Source: an uncultured Oscillospiraceae bacterium (lineage in GTDB: Bacteria > Bacillota > Clostridia > Oscillospirales > Oscillospiraceae). From it: 64,000 nucleotides of DNA. Positions 43,661-51,073 of this stretch are shown here, one piece after another. The notes under the pieces were generated by a model, which worked only from the letters and a program-made list of their open reading frames with translations, had not been told where the DNA came from and did not search any database. The position numbers and the translations under genes are program-made. Within the stretch, counting starts at the first letter, position 1. The number at the start of each line of letters is the position of its first letter. The stretch is taken from NCBI GenBank assembly GCA_934567355.1, contig CAKTJC010000009.1:15452-79451 (forward strand), written 5' to 3'.

Positions 43661-44380
43661 TTATGGCCTTTGCAAACAGAAGGGCAGCTCCATCCGGTTT
43701 GCTTCCAGCAGTTTCTGATCCCGGAGAATGGTATCCGTGTCGCCGTCCGCGGCGATGCGTCCGTGGGACAGTAGGATCACCCTCTGGCATGTATCCAGAA
43801 TCATATCCAGATCATGGGAAGCAATGAGCTTTGTCTGAGGTAGTCGGTTGATGGTGTTTATGACCGTGCGGCGGTTGCAGGGGTCCAGGGCGGTGGAAGG
43901 TTCGTCCATGACAACCATTTCCGGTTCCATAGCCAGGATGGTGGCGATGGCGGCCATCCGTTTCTCGCCGCCGGACAGCTTGTGATTGTGCCGATGCTTC
44001 AGCTCTTCCAGATTCAAATCCCGGAGAACCCGATCTACCCGCGTCTCCGCTTCTTCTTTGGATAGACCGTAATTCAGAGGTCCGAAAATCATGTCCTCAT
44101 AGACGGTAGGCATAAACATTTGATTGTCTGAATCCTGTAAAACAAAGCCAATCTTCTGCCGGATCACCGGCAGATTTTTCTTTTCTACCGGCAACCCATC
44201 CACAAGAATTTGACCTTCCCCTTGCAGCAGTCCCAGCATCAGCTTCATGATTGTGGATTTCCCCGCACCATTGGCACCGATCAGGCCCACAGTTTCCCCC
44301 TTGCGGATAGAAAAATTCAGATTGTCAATGACCGGGATTCCGGCCTCATACGAAAAGGAAACATTGCGAAATTCCAGCAT
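43661..44380 (-). CDS. cbiO: ECF cobalt/nickel transporter ATPase (CbiO)
   Basis: 239 residues. Walker A GANGAGKST (35-43), the Q-loop region FVLQDSDNQMFMPTVYEDMIFGPLNYGL that is diagnostic for ECF ATPases, signature LSGGEKRM and Walker B MVVMDEPSTALD. The EKRM ending departs from the usual EKQR, as in many CbiO proteins. It is the last gene of cbiMN-cbiQ-cbiO on the minus strand and converges with the His-rich methyltransferase. Confidence 0.9.
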   Translation of the reverse strand: MLEFRNVSFSYEAGIPVIDNLNFSIRKGETVGLIGANGAGKSTIMKLMLGLLQGEGQILVDGLPVEKKNLPVIRQKIGFVLQDSDNQMFMPTVYEDMIFGPLNYGLSKEEAETRVDRVLRDLNLEELKHRHNHKLSGGEKRMAAIATILAMEPEMVVMDEPSTALDPCNRRTVINTINRLPQTKLIASHDLDMILDTCQRVILLSHGRIAADGDTDTILRDQKLLEANRMELPFCLQRP

Positions 44381-44384
44381 ACTG

Positions 44385-45188
44385 TCACCTCATCAGAATT
44401 CCTCCCAGCAGTTCCGGGAGATCATAAAATCTGGCAACGGCCAAAACCGCGAAGCTGCCAAGGCAGAAAAGATAGTCCTTCACGCGGGCGTTGGGTATGC
44501 GCGCATAGTAAAATTCTCCGCTGAATCCTCGCAGGAGCATACTTTCGTAAAGCTCCTGGGCACGGTCCTGACTGCGCAGGAGCAGCTGTCCCAGAAACGA
44601 TCCCCATGCGGAAAAATGAATGCCTGTTTGATTCGGCGCTCGGAGGGTATAGCTTTCCGTCATGATCGAAACCTGCTCGATCATCAAGCCAATATAGCGA
44701 TAGGTCAGAAGCAGCAATGTCGTCAGAATTGCCGGCACATGGAGTTTTCGGAGGCCTGCACAGAGGGAATCAATCGATGTCGTTGCAATCAGCAAAAAGG
44801 AAGCCATGAGAGAAAAGACGCCTTTCAGCATCAGTGTAAGCATGGAGATGATCCCGCCTGTGACAGGGATGGTTCCCAGGTACAGTAAGACTTTTTGATC
44901 CAGGAACGGGTTGACAAGTCCCACCATGCAGACCAGGGGAAGCACAACCCGAAGCCGGTAAAAGCAGTCGGAAACCCGAATGCCCGCTATCTGATAGAGA
45001 ATGACCGGGTATAAAACCATGACTGTCAGTCCGGTTAAATCGTATTTTGGAAAGGACACGACAGTGTAAATGTAGAAAACCGTTGTCAGCAGCTTTGCCA
45101 CAGGATGAAGGGTATGGATCGGGGAATTTCCCGCAGCCAGAGCGTCCAATTCCAGCAGCTCTGACCGTGCCTTTGTCAATTTGCTCAT
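44385..45188 (-). CDS. cbiQ: ECF cobalt/nickel transporter membrane subunit (CbiQ)
   Basis: 267 residues from the ATG at 45188, preceded by GAGGAATGATT. Several membrane helices and the EcfT/CbiQ coupling segments (SYTLRAPNQTG..., then YESMLLRGFSGEF) are visible. Four bases separate it from cbiO. It links the ATPase to the CbiMN core. Confidence 0.9.
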   Translation of the reverse strand: MSKLTKARSELLELDALAAGNSPIHTLHPVAKLLTTVFYIYTVVSFPKYDLTGLTVMVLYPVILYQIAGIRVSDCFYRLRVVLPLVCMVGLVNPFLDQKVLLYLGTIPVTGGIISMLTLMLKGVFSLMASFLLIATTSIDSLCAGLRKLHVPAILTTLLLLTYRYIGLMIEQVSIMTESYTLRAPNQTGIHFSAWGSFLGQLLLRSQDRAQELYESMLLRGFSGEFYYARIPNARVKDYLFCLGSFAVLAVARFYDLPELLGGILMR

Positions 45189-45248
45189 AATCATTCCTCA
45201 AATGCCAAATGGGGGTGCCGGAAAGCACCCCCTGAAAGGCGTTATGTG

Positions 45249-46310
45249 TCAAGCGGATTTTGCGGCCTTCTTTTTGCGGAAAAAGCCGCCGATCATACAG
45301 ATCAATGCCGCAAGGCCCGCAACCATCCCGGAGCCAACCAGGCCGGATACGGTGGTACCCGCCGCACTGTCGGAATTCGAGAAAGCGTAGTCCGGCAGGA
45401 ACGCGGTCTTTTCCTGGATAGCGGCGGCGGTATCCGCGGCCCCGCTCTGGACACCGTAATCTTCTTCATTCAGGCCCATATTCTGGCTGTAGCCGGCATC
45501 CGCATTGCCGAACAGAGACCATTCCAGACCGTCAGGATTCGAGCTTGCGAACAGGCTCAGGCAGCCGCCGACAATGGCGGCAATCACCGCCAGAATGACC
45601 AGCGTAGTCTTCAGGGAACACTTGCCCTCGCTCCCAGATGCCGAGACATCCATGATCAGCTCCGGCCTTGCTTCATACACAAACAGCAGCACGGCAGCGG
45701 TCACAAGGCCTTCGATCAGACCGATGGCCAGATGGATCGGCTGCATCAGTCCTACAAAAGCGCCGAAGGGCAGATCCGTAATGCCGGAGATGGAGGTTTC
45801 CAGAACCACGGAGAAAGCGCCAAGCTGCAATGTGATCACGCAGCCCAGAATGGATGCCAGCACGATCTTGCCGCGCATGGCCGCCTTTTCGGACATACCG
45901 CCGAACAGCTTCCCTTTTATGATTGGTCGCCAGAGTAGGTAGTACCCCACAAAGCACCCATAGAACGCCATATTCCAGCAGTTGGCACCCAGCGCCAACA
46001 GGCCGCCGTCCGCAAAGAAAAGACATTGAATCGTGAGAATGACCACCATAGACAGGAAACCCGCCTGGGGCCCCAGCAGCGCCGACAGCAGCATACCGCC
46101 GCACAGATGGCCGGAGGAGCCGGTGCCGGGAATGGTGTAGTTGATCATCTGTCCCGCGAACACCAGTGCGGAAGTGACGGCCATGGTGGGAAGCTTGGCT
46201 GTGGCCTCATCTTTTTTCAGCGTTTTAACGGAAGCGCCTACCGTGACTGCGGATGCGGCATACATGGTTGCGGCCACTGCCGGAGCCAATAACGCGTCTG
46301 CCATATGCAT
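45249..46310 (-). CDS. cbiM: ECF cobalt/nickel transporter substrate-specific protein, CbiM-CbiN/NikN-type fusion
   Basis: 353 residues. The N-terminus MHMADALL puts His at position 2, the metal ligand of CbiM/NikM, and GTGSSGHLCGG holds a further conserved His. About seven membrane helices follow. After ~residue 225 there is an extra membrane segment, a PDGLEWS motif (CbiN/NikN PDGLE domain) and a final helix, so CbiM and the N component are fused. Co2+ or Ni2+ is the expected substrate; sequence does not decide between them. It is transcribed from promoter 5 just upstream. Confidence 0.9.
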   Translation of the reverse strand: MHMADALLAPAVAATMYAASAVTVGASVKTLKKDEATAKLPTMAVTSALVFAGQMINYTIPGTGSSGHLCGGMLLSALLGPQAGFLSMVVILTIQCLFFADGGLLALGANCWNMAFYGCFVGYYLLWRPIIKGKLFGGMSEKAAMRGKIVLASILGCVITLQLGAFSVVLETSISGITDLPFGAFVGLMQPIHLAIGLIEGLVTAAVLLFVYEARPELIMDVSASGSEGKCSLKTTLVILAVIAAIVGGCLSLFASSNPDGLEWSLFGNADAGYSQNMGLNEEDYGVQSGAADTAAAIQEKTAFLPDYAFSNSDSAAGTTVSGLVGSGMVAGLAALICMIGGFFRKKKAAKSA

Positions 46311-46341
46311 AAGAATGCACCTCTCTTTCCAGTATGCTGTC

Positions 46342-46412
46342 AGTGTAGCACTTCTTTACCGCCTTTTTAAGCCCCCCGGGGGGATTGTATTTCGGAAGCC
46401 CCTCCGGGGGTT
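46342..46412 (-). promoter_or_regulatory. Metal-regulon promoter 5 (cbiMN-Q-O), with two operators
   Basis: On the minus strand a perfect CCCCCCGGGGGG (46372-46383) is followed 25 bp later by a -10 TACACT (46342-46347). A second copy, CCCCCGGAGGGGCTTCCG, lies just upstream (about 46393-46410). Two operators may give tighter control than at the other promoters. Confidence 0.75.
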
Positions 46413-46558
46413 CTCATATATTTTTTAGGCAGGTATCACAAATTTCTGTTTATTGTGAGGTAACTCCATAGTGATGGAACCCATGGCTGCCGGGAAATAT
46501 TTGTGAAATATTCACAAATATAACCCCCCAAGGGGTTATTACCGTTCTAACAAGCCAT
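46413..46558. promoter_or_regulatory. Control region between the divergent cbiM and csoR-type genes
   Basis: Contains a perfect inverted repeat ATATTTGTGAA-ATA-TTCACAAATAT (46497-46521) and, touching it, the palindrome TAACCCC-CCAA-GGGGTTA (46521-46538). The latter resembles CsoR-family operators but does not sit at a -10 box in the standard position. A second regulator may bind the AT-rich repeat. Confidence 0.55.
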
Positions 46559-46600
46559 CCCCCCAGGGGGCTTCCGTCAGCAAAATTCTCATGCTAGAAT
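46559..46600 (+). promoter_or_regulatory. Metal-regulon promoter 3 (csoR-type operon)
   Basis: CCCCCCAGGGGG (46559-46570), CTTCCG, and a -10 TAGAAT at 46595-46600, 25 bp after the last G. The sensor gene is thus under its own operator. Confidence 0.8.
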
Positions 46601-46644
46601 GAAGCCACGGTTAATCCCTCAATCTTCCTAATCCTAAAGAGGAG

Positions 46645-46679
46645 CGCCACACTATTTGGGGAAGTAGTGTGGCGTTTTT
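46645..46679 (+). terminator. Leader terminator/attenuator of the csoR-type operon
   Basis: CGCCACACTA (46645-46654) pairs perfectly with TAGTGTGGCG (46665-46674), followed by TTTTTC. It is a textbook intrinsic terminator placed before the first codon of the operon. Confidence 0.75.
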
Positions 46680-46710
46680 CTTCACAAACAGCAGAAAGGG
46701 GTGCCCCTGA

Positions 46711-47028
46711 ATGGAGGAACCAGCGCATCAGCATATGCATGAATTGGGCATCCCGCATACCCACGCCCATGTTCACGAGAATCAGAAAGCGGTTTTGAAC
46801 CGATTGTCCCGTGCCATTGGGCACCTGGAAAAAGTAAAGCGGATGGTGGAGGCGGGAGAGGATTGTTCAGATGTACTGATTCAGCTGGCTGCTGTGCGGT
46901 CCGCCCTGAACAGTGTCGGCAAGGTGATCCTGCGGGACCATATTCGCCACTGTATTGTAGACGCGGTAGCAGAGGGGGATCAGGAGGCCGTTGACAATAT
47001 GTGTACCGCCATTGATAAATTTCTGTAA
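46711..47028 (+). CDS. CsoR/RcnR/InrS-family metal-sensing repressor, probably nickel-type
   Basis: 105 residues of the all-helical CsoR family (LNRLSRAIGHLEKVKRMVEAGEDCSDVLIQLAAVRSALN). The metal fingerprint is Cys52, His77 and Cys81, with a His-rich N-terminus (His16, 18, 20, 22). Positions and residue types nearly coincide with the cyanobacterial nickel sensor InrS (His21, Cys53, His78, Cys82), so Ni(II) is the best guess. Members bind G/C-tract palindromes, and such sites precede all five metal operons here. It is co-transcribed with the 47044 gene. Confidence 0.85.
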   Translation: MEEPAHQHMHELGIPHTHAHVHENQKAVLNRLSRAIGHLEKVKRMVEAGEDCSDVLIQLAAVRSALNSVGKVILRDHIRHCIVDAVAEGDQEAVDNMCTAIDKFL

Positions 47029-47043
47029 TCGGAGGGAGCATAA

Positions 47044-47475
47044 ATGGATACCACTTTCAACCCATGGAAGCATTTTGACAACTTTGACCAGCAGATATTC
47101 GATGACAAAACCAGCGACCTGCCCCAGTGGCCCATCAAGCTCTGGCAGGTTCCGGAGGTTTCCCCCTATTTCCACTATGCCCATCTTCTGATCGCGGCAG
47201 ACTGCAGCGCTTTTGCCTGCCCAAGCTTCCATGAGAAACTGGCCAAAGGAAAGGTGCCTCTGATCTGCTGCCCTCAGACGGATTTTGACATTGTTACGAA
47301 GCTGGAAAATATCATCGCCAACAATGAAATCGCCAGCATTACCGTTGTCAAAATGGAGAAGCCCTGCTGCGGGGATTTGGTAGACTTCGTCCTGAAAGCC
47401 GCCAAACTCAGCCGCTTGCCGGTGCCGATTCAGGTAACGACTCTGTTTGTGGAAGCGGAAGATGTGAATGAGTGA
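47044..47475 (+). CDS. Cysteine-containing small protein, ferredoxin-associated type
   Basis: 143 residues with ADCSAFACPSFHEKLAKGKVPLICCPQTDFD and ITVVKMEKPCCGDLVDFV. This layout (a conserved DC.AFA..., VPLI.CP..D, then MEVPCC) is known from clostridial proteins that often carry an N-terminal 4Fe-4S domain; here that domain is absent and only the C-terminal part exists. It lies 15 bases after the metal sensor. A metal or Fe-S related function is likely; the exact role is unknown. Confidence 0.6.
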   Translation: MDTTFNPWKHFDNFDQQIFDDKTSDLPQWPIKLWQVPEVSPYFHYAHLLIAADCSAFACPSFHEKLAKGKVPLICCPQTDFDIVTKLENIIANNEIASITVVKMEKPCCGDLVDFVLKAAKLSRLPVPIQVTTLFVEAEDVNE

Positions 47476-47530
47476 AACGGAGTCGGTGAGCCTGCTACCT
47501 ACATAAAATGCGGCTCTTGCAAAAAAACAT

Positions 47531-47572
47531 CCCCCCAGGGGGCTTCCGCAGCGAAAAATGCTGTGTTACTAT
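47531..47572 (+). promoter_or_regulatory. Metal-regulon promoter 4 (methyltransferase-nikBCDEA operon)
   Basis: CCCCCCAGGGGG (47531-47542), CTTCCGC, and a -10 TACTAT at 47567-47572, 25 bp after the last G. The sequence just after the -10 (CACGGTTAAT) recurs after promoter 3. Confidence 0.8.
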
Positions 47573-47620
47573 GTAGTCACGGTTAATACACCCCCTAAAA
47601 ATTCTTTCCTACCAGGGTAA

Positions 47621-47655
47621 GCGCCGCACTGTGAGAATGCCGTGCGGCGCTTATT
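47621..47655 (+). terminator. Leader terminator-like hairpin of the nik operon
   Basis: GCGCCGCAC (47621-47629) pairs with GTGCGGCGC (47642-47650), then TTATT. Weaker U-run than the other two leader hairpins but the same position. Confidence 0.55.
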
Positions 47656-47687
47656 CCGCCCGGATAGTCTTATCAGGAGCGTCATAT

Positions 47688-48482
47688 ATGAGACAGTTTG
47701 CATCCTACGAGGAAGAGAATATCCACTACTGGACGAACCGGGCCTCCGGTTATTCCGGTGTCAATCAGGAGGAACTGGCCACAGACCAGAAGCGGGTCTG
47801 GGGCTATACCATTTCCCGGAAAATCGCCGCCCGGTTCCCGGGCAGAGCCCCGGGGAGCCTGCGTATTCTGGATGTAGGCACCGGCCCGGGCTTTTTCGCC
47901 ATCGTGCTGGCGGGCATGGGCTACCAGGTGACGGCGGTGGATTATACGGCATCCATGCTGGCGGAGGCCCGGCGGAACGCCGGAGCCTTGGCGGATAAAA
48001 TCCAGTTCCGGCAGATGAACGCGGAGGAGCTGTCCTTTGCGGACCACAGCTTTGATGTGCTGGTGACCCGGAATGTGACCTGGAATCTCCACGACCCGGA
48101 GAAGGCCTACGGGCACTGGACAAGAGTTCTGGCCCCCGGCGGACTGCTGCTGAATTTCGATGCCAATTGGTATCGCTATCTCTGGGATGAGAAAGCAAAC
48201 CTGGGGCATAAACAGGACCGGGAGAATCTGGCTGTCTCCGACGTGCGGGACGAAAATGCCGGAACGGATGTGGATGCCATGGAGGCTATTGCCCGGCAGA
48301 CGCCCCTGTCCCGGCAGCAACGACCCCAGTGGGATCTGTCTGTTCTGGCGGGACTGGGTATCCACGCCAACGCCGACGAGCATATCTGGCGGCAGGTATG
48401 GACAAGAGAAGAGCGGATCAACAACGCTTCTACTCCCATGTTCCTGGTAGAGGGCTGGAAAGCGAAGCTGATGGAAAGCTGA
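47688..48482 (+). CDS. SAM-dependent class I methyltransferase (third of three)
   Basis: 264 residues from the ATG at 47688, eight bases after AGGAG; a longer frame from 47631 would overlap the leader hairpin. Motifs: ILDVGTGPGFFAIVLAG, VTAVDYTASMLAEARR, FRQMNAEELSFADHSFDVLVTRNVTWNL, LAPGGLLLNFDANW. It is clearly related to the methyltransferase at 38746. It is the first gene of the nikBCDEA operon, 16 bases before nikB, so its product is made whenever the importer is made. Confidence 0.85.
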   Translation: MRQFASYEEENIHYWTNRASGYSGVNQEELATDQKRVWGYTISRKIAARFPGRAPGSLRILDVGTGPGFFAIVLAGMGYQVTAVDYTASMLAEARRNAGALADKIQFRQMNAEELSFADHSFDVLVTRNVTWNLHDPEKAYGHWTRVLAPGGLLLNFDANWYRYLWDEKANLGHKQDRENLAVSDVRDENAGTDVDAMEAIARQTPLSRQQRPQWDLSVLAGLGIHANADEHIWRQVWTREERINNASTPMFLVEGWKAKLMES

Positions 48483-48498
48483 AAGAAGGAATCGAAAT

Positions 48499-49440
48499 TT
48501 GAAGAAATACATAGGCAAGCGCTTTTTGCAGCTGATCCCCGTACTATTGGGCATCACATTTCTGTCCTTTGCCATGATGCGGGCCGCGGGCAGCGATGCT
48601 GTCATTGAGCTGTACGGCGACAAAGGCGCCGTGGCCCAGGAGATCATTGATGCCAAACGGGCGGAGCTGGGCCTGGACCAGCCCTTCCTCGTTCAGTATG
48701 GCTCCTGGCTGAAGGGGCTTTTGACGGGAGACATGGGCATCAGCTATGTCTCCGGGAAGAATGTATTTGACACCTTTGTATCAAAGCTCCCGGCGACGCT
48801 ATTACTGACGGTACTGTCCATTGTGGCAACCGTTGTCATCTCTATCCCCCTGGGCATCTGGGCGGCGGTGAAGCATGACCGGTTTACGGACTATTTCCTG
48901 CGGTTTTTCAGCTTTGTGGGCAACAGCCTGCCCAACTTCTTTGTGGCGCTGCTGCTGATGCAGATATTCTCCATCCGGTGGAAGATACTGCCCGTTATTT
49001 CCAATGGAACCACCGTGCAAAGCGCCATTCTGCCTACGCTGACCCTGGCCATTGCCATGTCCGCCAAGTATATGCGGCAGGTGCGGGCCACGGTGCTGGA
49101 GGAGCTGAACAAGGACTATGTGCTGGGAGCCAAGGCCCGGGGAGTCCGGGGCAGCGTGACACTGTGGCGAAGCGTCCTCAAATCCTCCATGCTGACCATT
49201 ATTACCTTGCTGGCCCTGTCCATCGGCAGTCTGCTTGGCGGCACCGCCATTATTGAAAGCATCTTCATGTGGGACGGGGTTGGCAAGTTGGCGGTAGACT
49301 CCATCACTATGCGGGACTATCCCATGATCCAGGCCTATGTGGTCTGGATGGCCATTATCTATGTGATGGTCAATCTCATTACGGACATACTTTACCATGT
49401 CCTTGATCCCAGAATTCGATTGGGGGTGCAGGAGGGATGA
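48499..49440 (+). CDS. nikB: Nickel/peptide-type ABC transporter permease (NikB-like)
   Basis: 313 residues from a TTG start at 48499 with AGAAGGA upstream. A DppB/NikB permease with a first helix RFLQLIPVLLGITFLSFAMMR, the LGLDQPFLVQYGSWL segment, and the EELNKDYVLGAKARGV coupling motif followed by GGTAIIESIFMWDGVGKL. It overlaps nikC by four bases. Nickel is inferred from the linked sensor and CbiMN; the family also imports peptides and metal-opine chelates. Confidence 0.8.
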   Translation: MKKYIGKRFLQLIPVLLGITFLSFAMMRAAGSDAVIELYGDKGAVAQEIIDAKRAELGLDQPFLVQYGSWLKGLLTGDMGISYVSGKNVFDTFVSKLPATLLLTVLSIVATVVISIPLGIWAAVKHDRFTDYFLRFFSFVGNSLPNFFVALLLMQIFSIRWKILPVISNGTTVQSAILPTLTLAIAMSAKYMRQVRATVLEELNKDYVLGAKARGVRGSVTLWRSVLKSSMLTIITLLALSIGSLLGGTAIIESIFMWDGVGKLAVDSITMRDYPMIQAYVVWMAIIYVMVNLITDILYHVLDPRIRLGVQEG

Positions 49441-50285
49441 GCGAAGGAACGGCTCGCAAGCAGAAGCTGCAAAAGAACACGGTAAAAACTCGTTTCATTA
49501 TTTTCGGTACGCTGGCGATCATTCTAATTGTGTGTTCTTTCTTTTCCGAATACCTGACACCCTATGACCCCTACCTGCAAAACCTGGATATTGCCAAGCA
49601 GGCCCCTACCAGTGTCCATCCTTTGGGCACTGACCGATACGGGCGGGATATGCTGTCCAGAGTCATTGCGGGCAGCCGAGCCAGTATTTTTTCCACGCTT
49701 TTGCTGGTAGCTGTCATTACAGCTGTGGGGACAGCAGTGGGTGTTACCTGCGGTTGGACTGGCGGCTGGGTGGATACGGTTCTGATGCGCATTTCCGACG
49801 TGTTTCTGGCCTTCCCGGGGCTGGTATTTGCCCTGGCGGTAGCCGGTTCTTTGGGCGGCGGACTGCAAAACGCCATTATCGCCCTGGCAGCCATTTCCTG
49901 GCCGAAGTACGCGCGAATCGCCCGAAGCCAGACCCTGAGCCAGAAAGAGACCCAATGGATGAAGGCGGTGCGCCTCTCCGGCAGTGGCACGGGGAAAATT
50001 ATTTTCAAGCACATTTTACCGAATATCATCGGGCCCATCCTGGTAACGGCCATGCTGGACATCGGCACCATGATGATGGAGCTGGCGGCTCTGAGCTTCT
50101 TGGGGCTGGGGGCGAAGCCGCCCATCCCGGAGTGGGGCAGTATGATGAGCGACACCCGGAGCCTGATGACCACCTCCCCCTGGATCACTTTTAGCCCCGG
50201 CATTGCCATTTTCATCTCCGTAATGATTTTCAATCTCCTGGGCGACACCATCCGGGACTACGCAGACCCCAAGAGCCGGAGGTAG
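49437..50285 (+). CDS. nikC: Nickel/peptide-type ABC transporter permease (NikC-like)
   Basis: 282 residues. DppC/NikC features: HPLGTDRYGRDMLSRVIAGSR, the coupling helix EAA-like region (ETQWMKAVRLSGSG) and ELAALSFLGLGAKPPIPEWGSM near the end. It forms the pore with NikB. Start overlaps nikB (ATGA). Confidence 0.8.
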   Translation: MSEGTARKQKLQKNTVKTRFIIFGTLAIILIVCSFFSEYLTPYDPYLQNLDIAKQAPTSVHPLGTDRYGRDMLSRVIAGSRASIFSTLLLVAVITAVGTAVGVTCGWTGGWVDTVLMRISDVFLAFPGLVFALAVAGSLGGGLQNAIIALAAISWPKYARIARSQTLSQKETQWMKAVRLSGSGTGKIIFKHILPNIIGPILVTAMLDIGTMMMELAALSFLGLGAKPPIPEWGSMMSDTRSLMTTSPWITFSPGIAIFISVMIFNLLGDTIRDYADPKSRR

Positions 50286-50289
50286 TGCC

Positions 50290-51069
50290 ATGGAAGAACT
50301 GTTAAAATACAATCATGTGGACATTTCCTATCTGGGGCAGCCCGCCATCCGGGATGTAAGCTTTACTTTGGCTGCTGGGGAAATTCTGGGCATTGTCGGG
50401 GAAAGCGGCAGCGGCAAGAGTACCCTCATCAAGGCGGCCATGGGGCTGCTGGGAAGCGAGGGCTGTGTCACCAGGGGAGATATCTGGTACAAGGGGAAGA
50501 ACCTCCCCGATTTGTCCCCGAAAGAGCTTCGCAGGCTCAACGGCCCGGAGCTGGGCTACATTTTCCAGAGTTCCGGCAGTGCCTTCTGTCCCATCCGGAC
50601 TGTTGGCGCACAGTTGTACGAAACCATGAAGGAACATGGAAAGATCTCCAAGGCGGATTTTGAAATTAAGGCCCTGGAGTTGCTCTCCAAGCTGGGCTTT
50701 GAGGATGGAAAGCGCATTCTCGGAAGCTACCCCTTTGAGCTGTCCGGGGGAATGCAGCAACGTGTGGGCATTGCGGCGGCGATGCTGCTGAATCCGCGCA
50801 TTCTGCTTGCGGACGAACCCACCTCCGCCCTGGATGTGACCATCCAGAAGCAGGTGGTAGAGGAAATGCGAATGGTGCGGGATACCTTCGGAACGGCCAT
50901 TGTGCTGGTTGCCCACAATTTGGGGGTCATCGGCGCTATGGCGGATAATGTACTGGTGCTGAAAGACGGCGTGTGCGTGGAGTATGGAAAGACGCAAGAG
51001 GTTCTGTCCAACCCCCAGGCGGACTATACCAAGGCACTGCTGGCCGCCGTGCCCCGGCTGCGGAGGTGA
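50290..51069 (+). CDS. nikD: Nickel/peptide-type ABC transporter ATPase (NikD-like)
   Basis: 259 residues. Walker A GESGSGKST (~36-44), FELSGGMQQRVGIAAAM signature and LLADEPTSALDVT Walker B. It is shorter than DppD proteins and lacks the C-terminal cysteine extension, typical of NikD. Confidence 0.8.
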   Translation: MEELLKYNHVDISYLGQPAIRDVSFTLAAGEILGIVGESGSGKSTLIKAAMGLLGSEGCVTRGDIWYKGKNLPDLSPKELRRLNGPELGYIFQSSGSAFCPIRTVGAQLYETMKEHGKISKADFEIKALELLSKLGFEDGKRILGSYPFELSGGMQQRVGIAAAMLLNPRILLADEPTSALDVTIQKQVVEEMRMVRDTFGTAIVLVAHNLGVIGAMADNVLVLKDGVCVEYGKTQEVLSNPQADYTKALLAAVPRLRR

Positions 51070-51073
51070 AAGC

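Noticed and set aside
46497..46521. CRP/FNR site
   Set aside because: TGTGA and TCACA halves are present but the spacer is five bases instead of six, and the symmetry extends further than in CRP sites; kept as an unassigned palindrome.
46601..46710. NiCo or cobalamin riboswitch in the metal-operon leaders
   Set aside because: The leaders are too short for the four-helix NiCo fold or a cobalamin aptamer and no diagnostic boxes were seen; only a terminator-like hairpin is supported.
37278..47542. CCCCC-GGGGG repeats as a CRISPR or transposon-end repeat
   Set aside because: They are spaced irregularly and always 25 bp before a -10 box, so they are operators, not an array or element ends.
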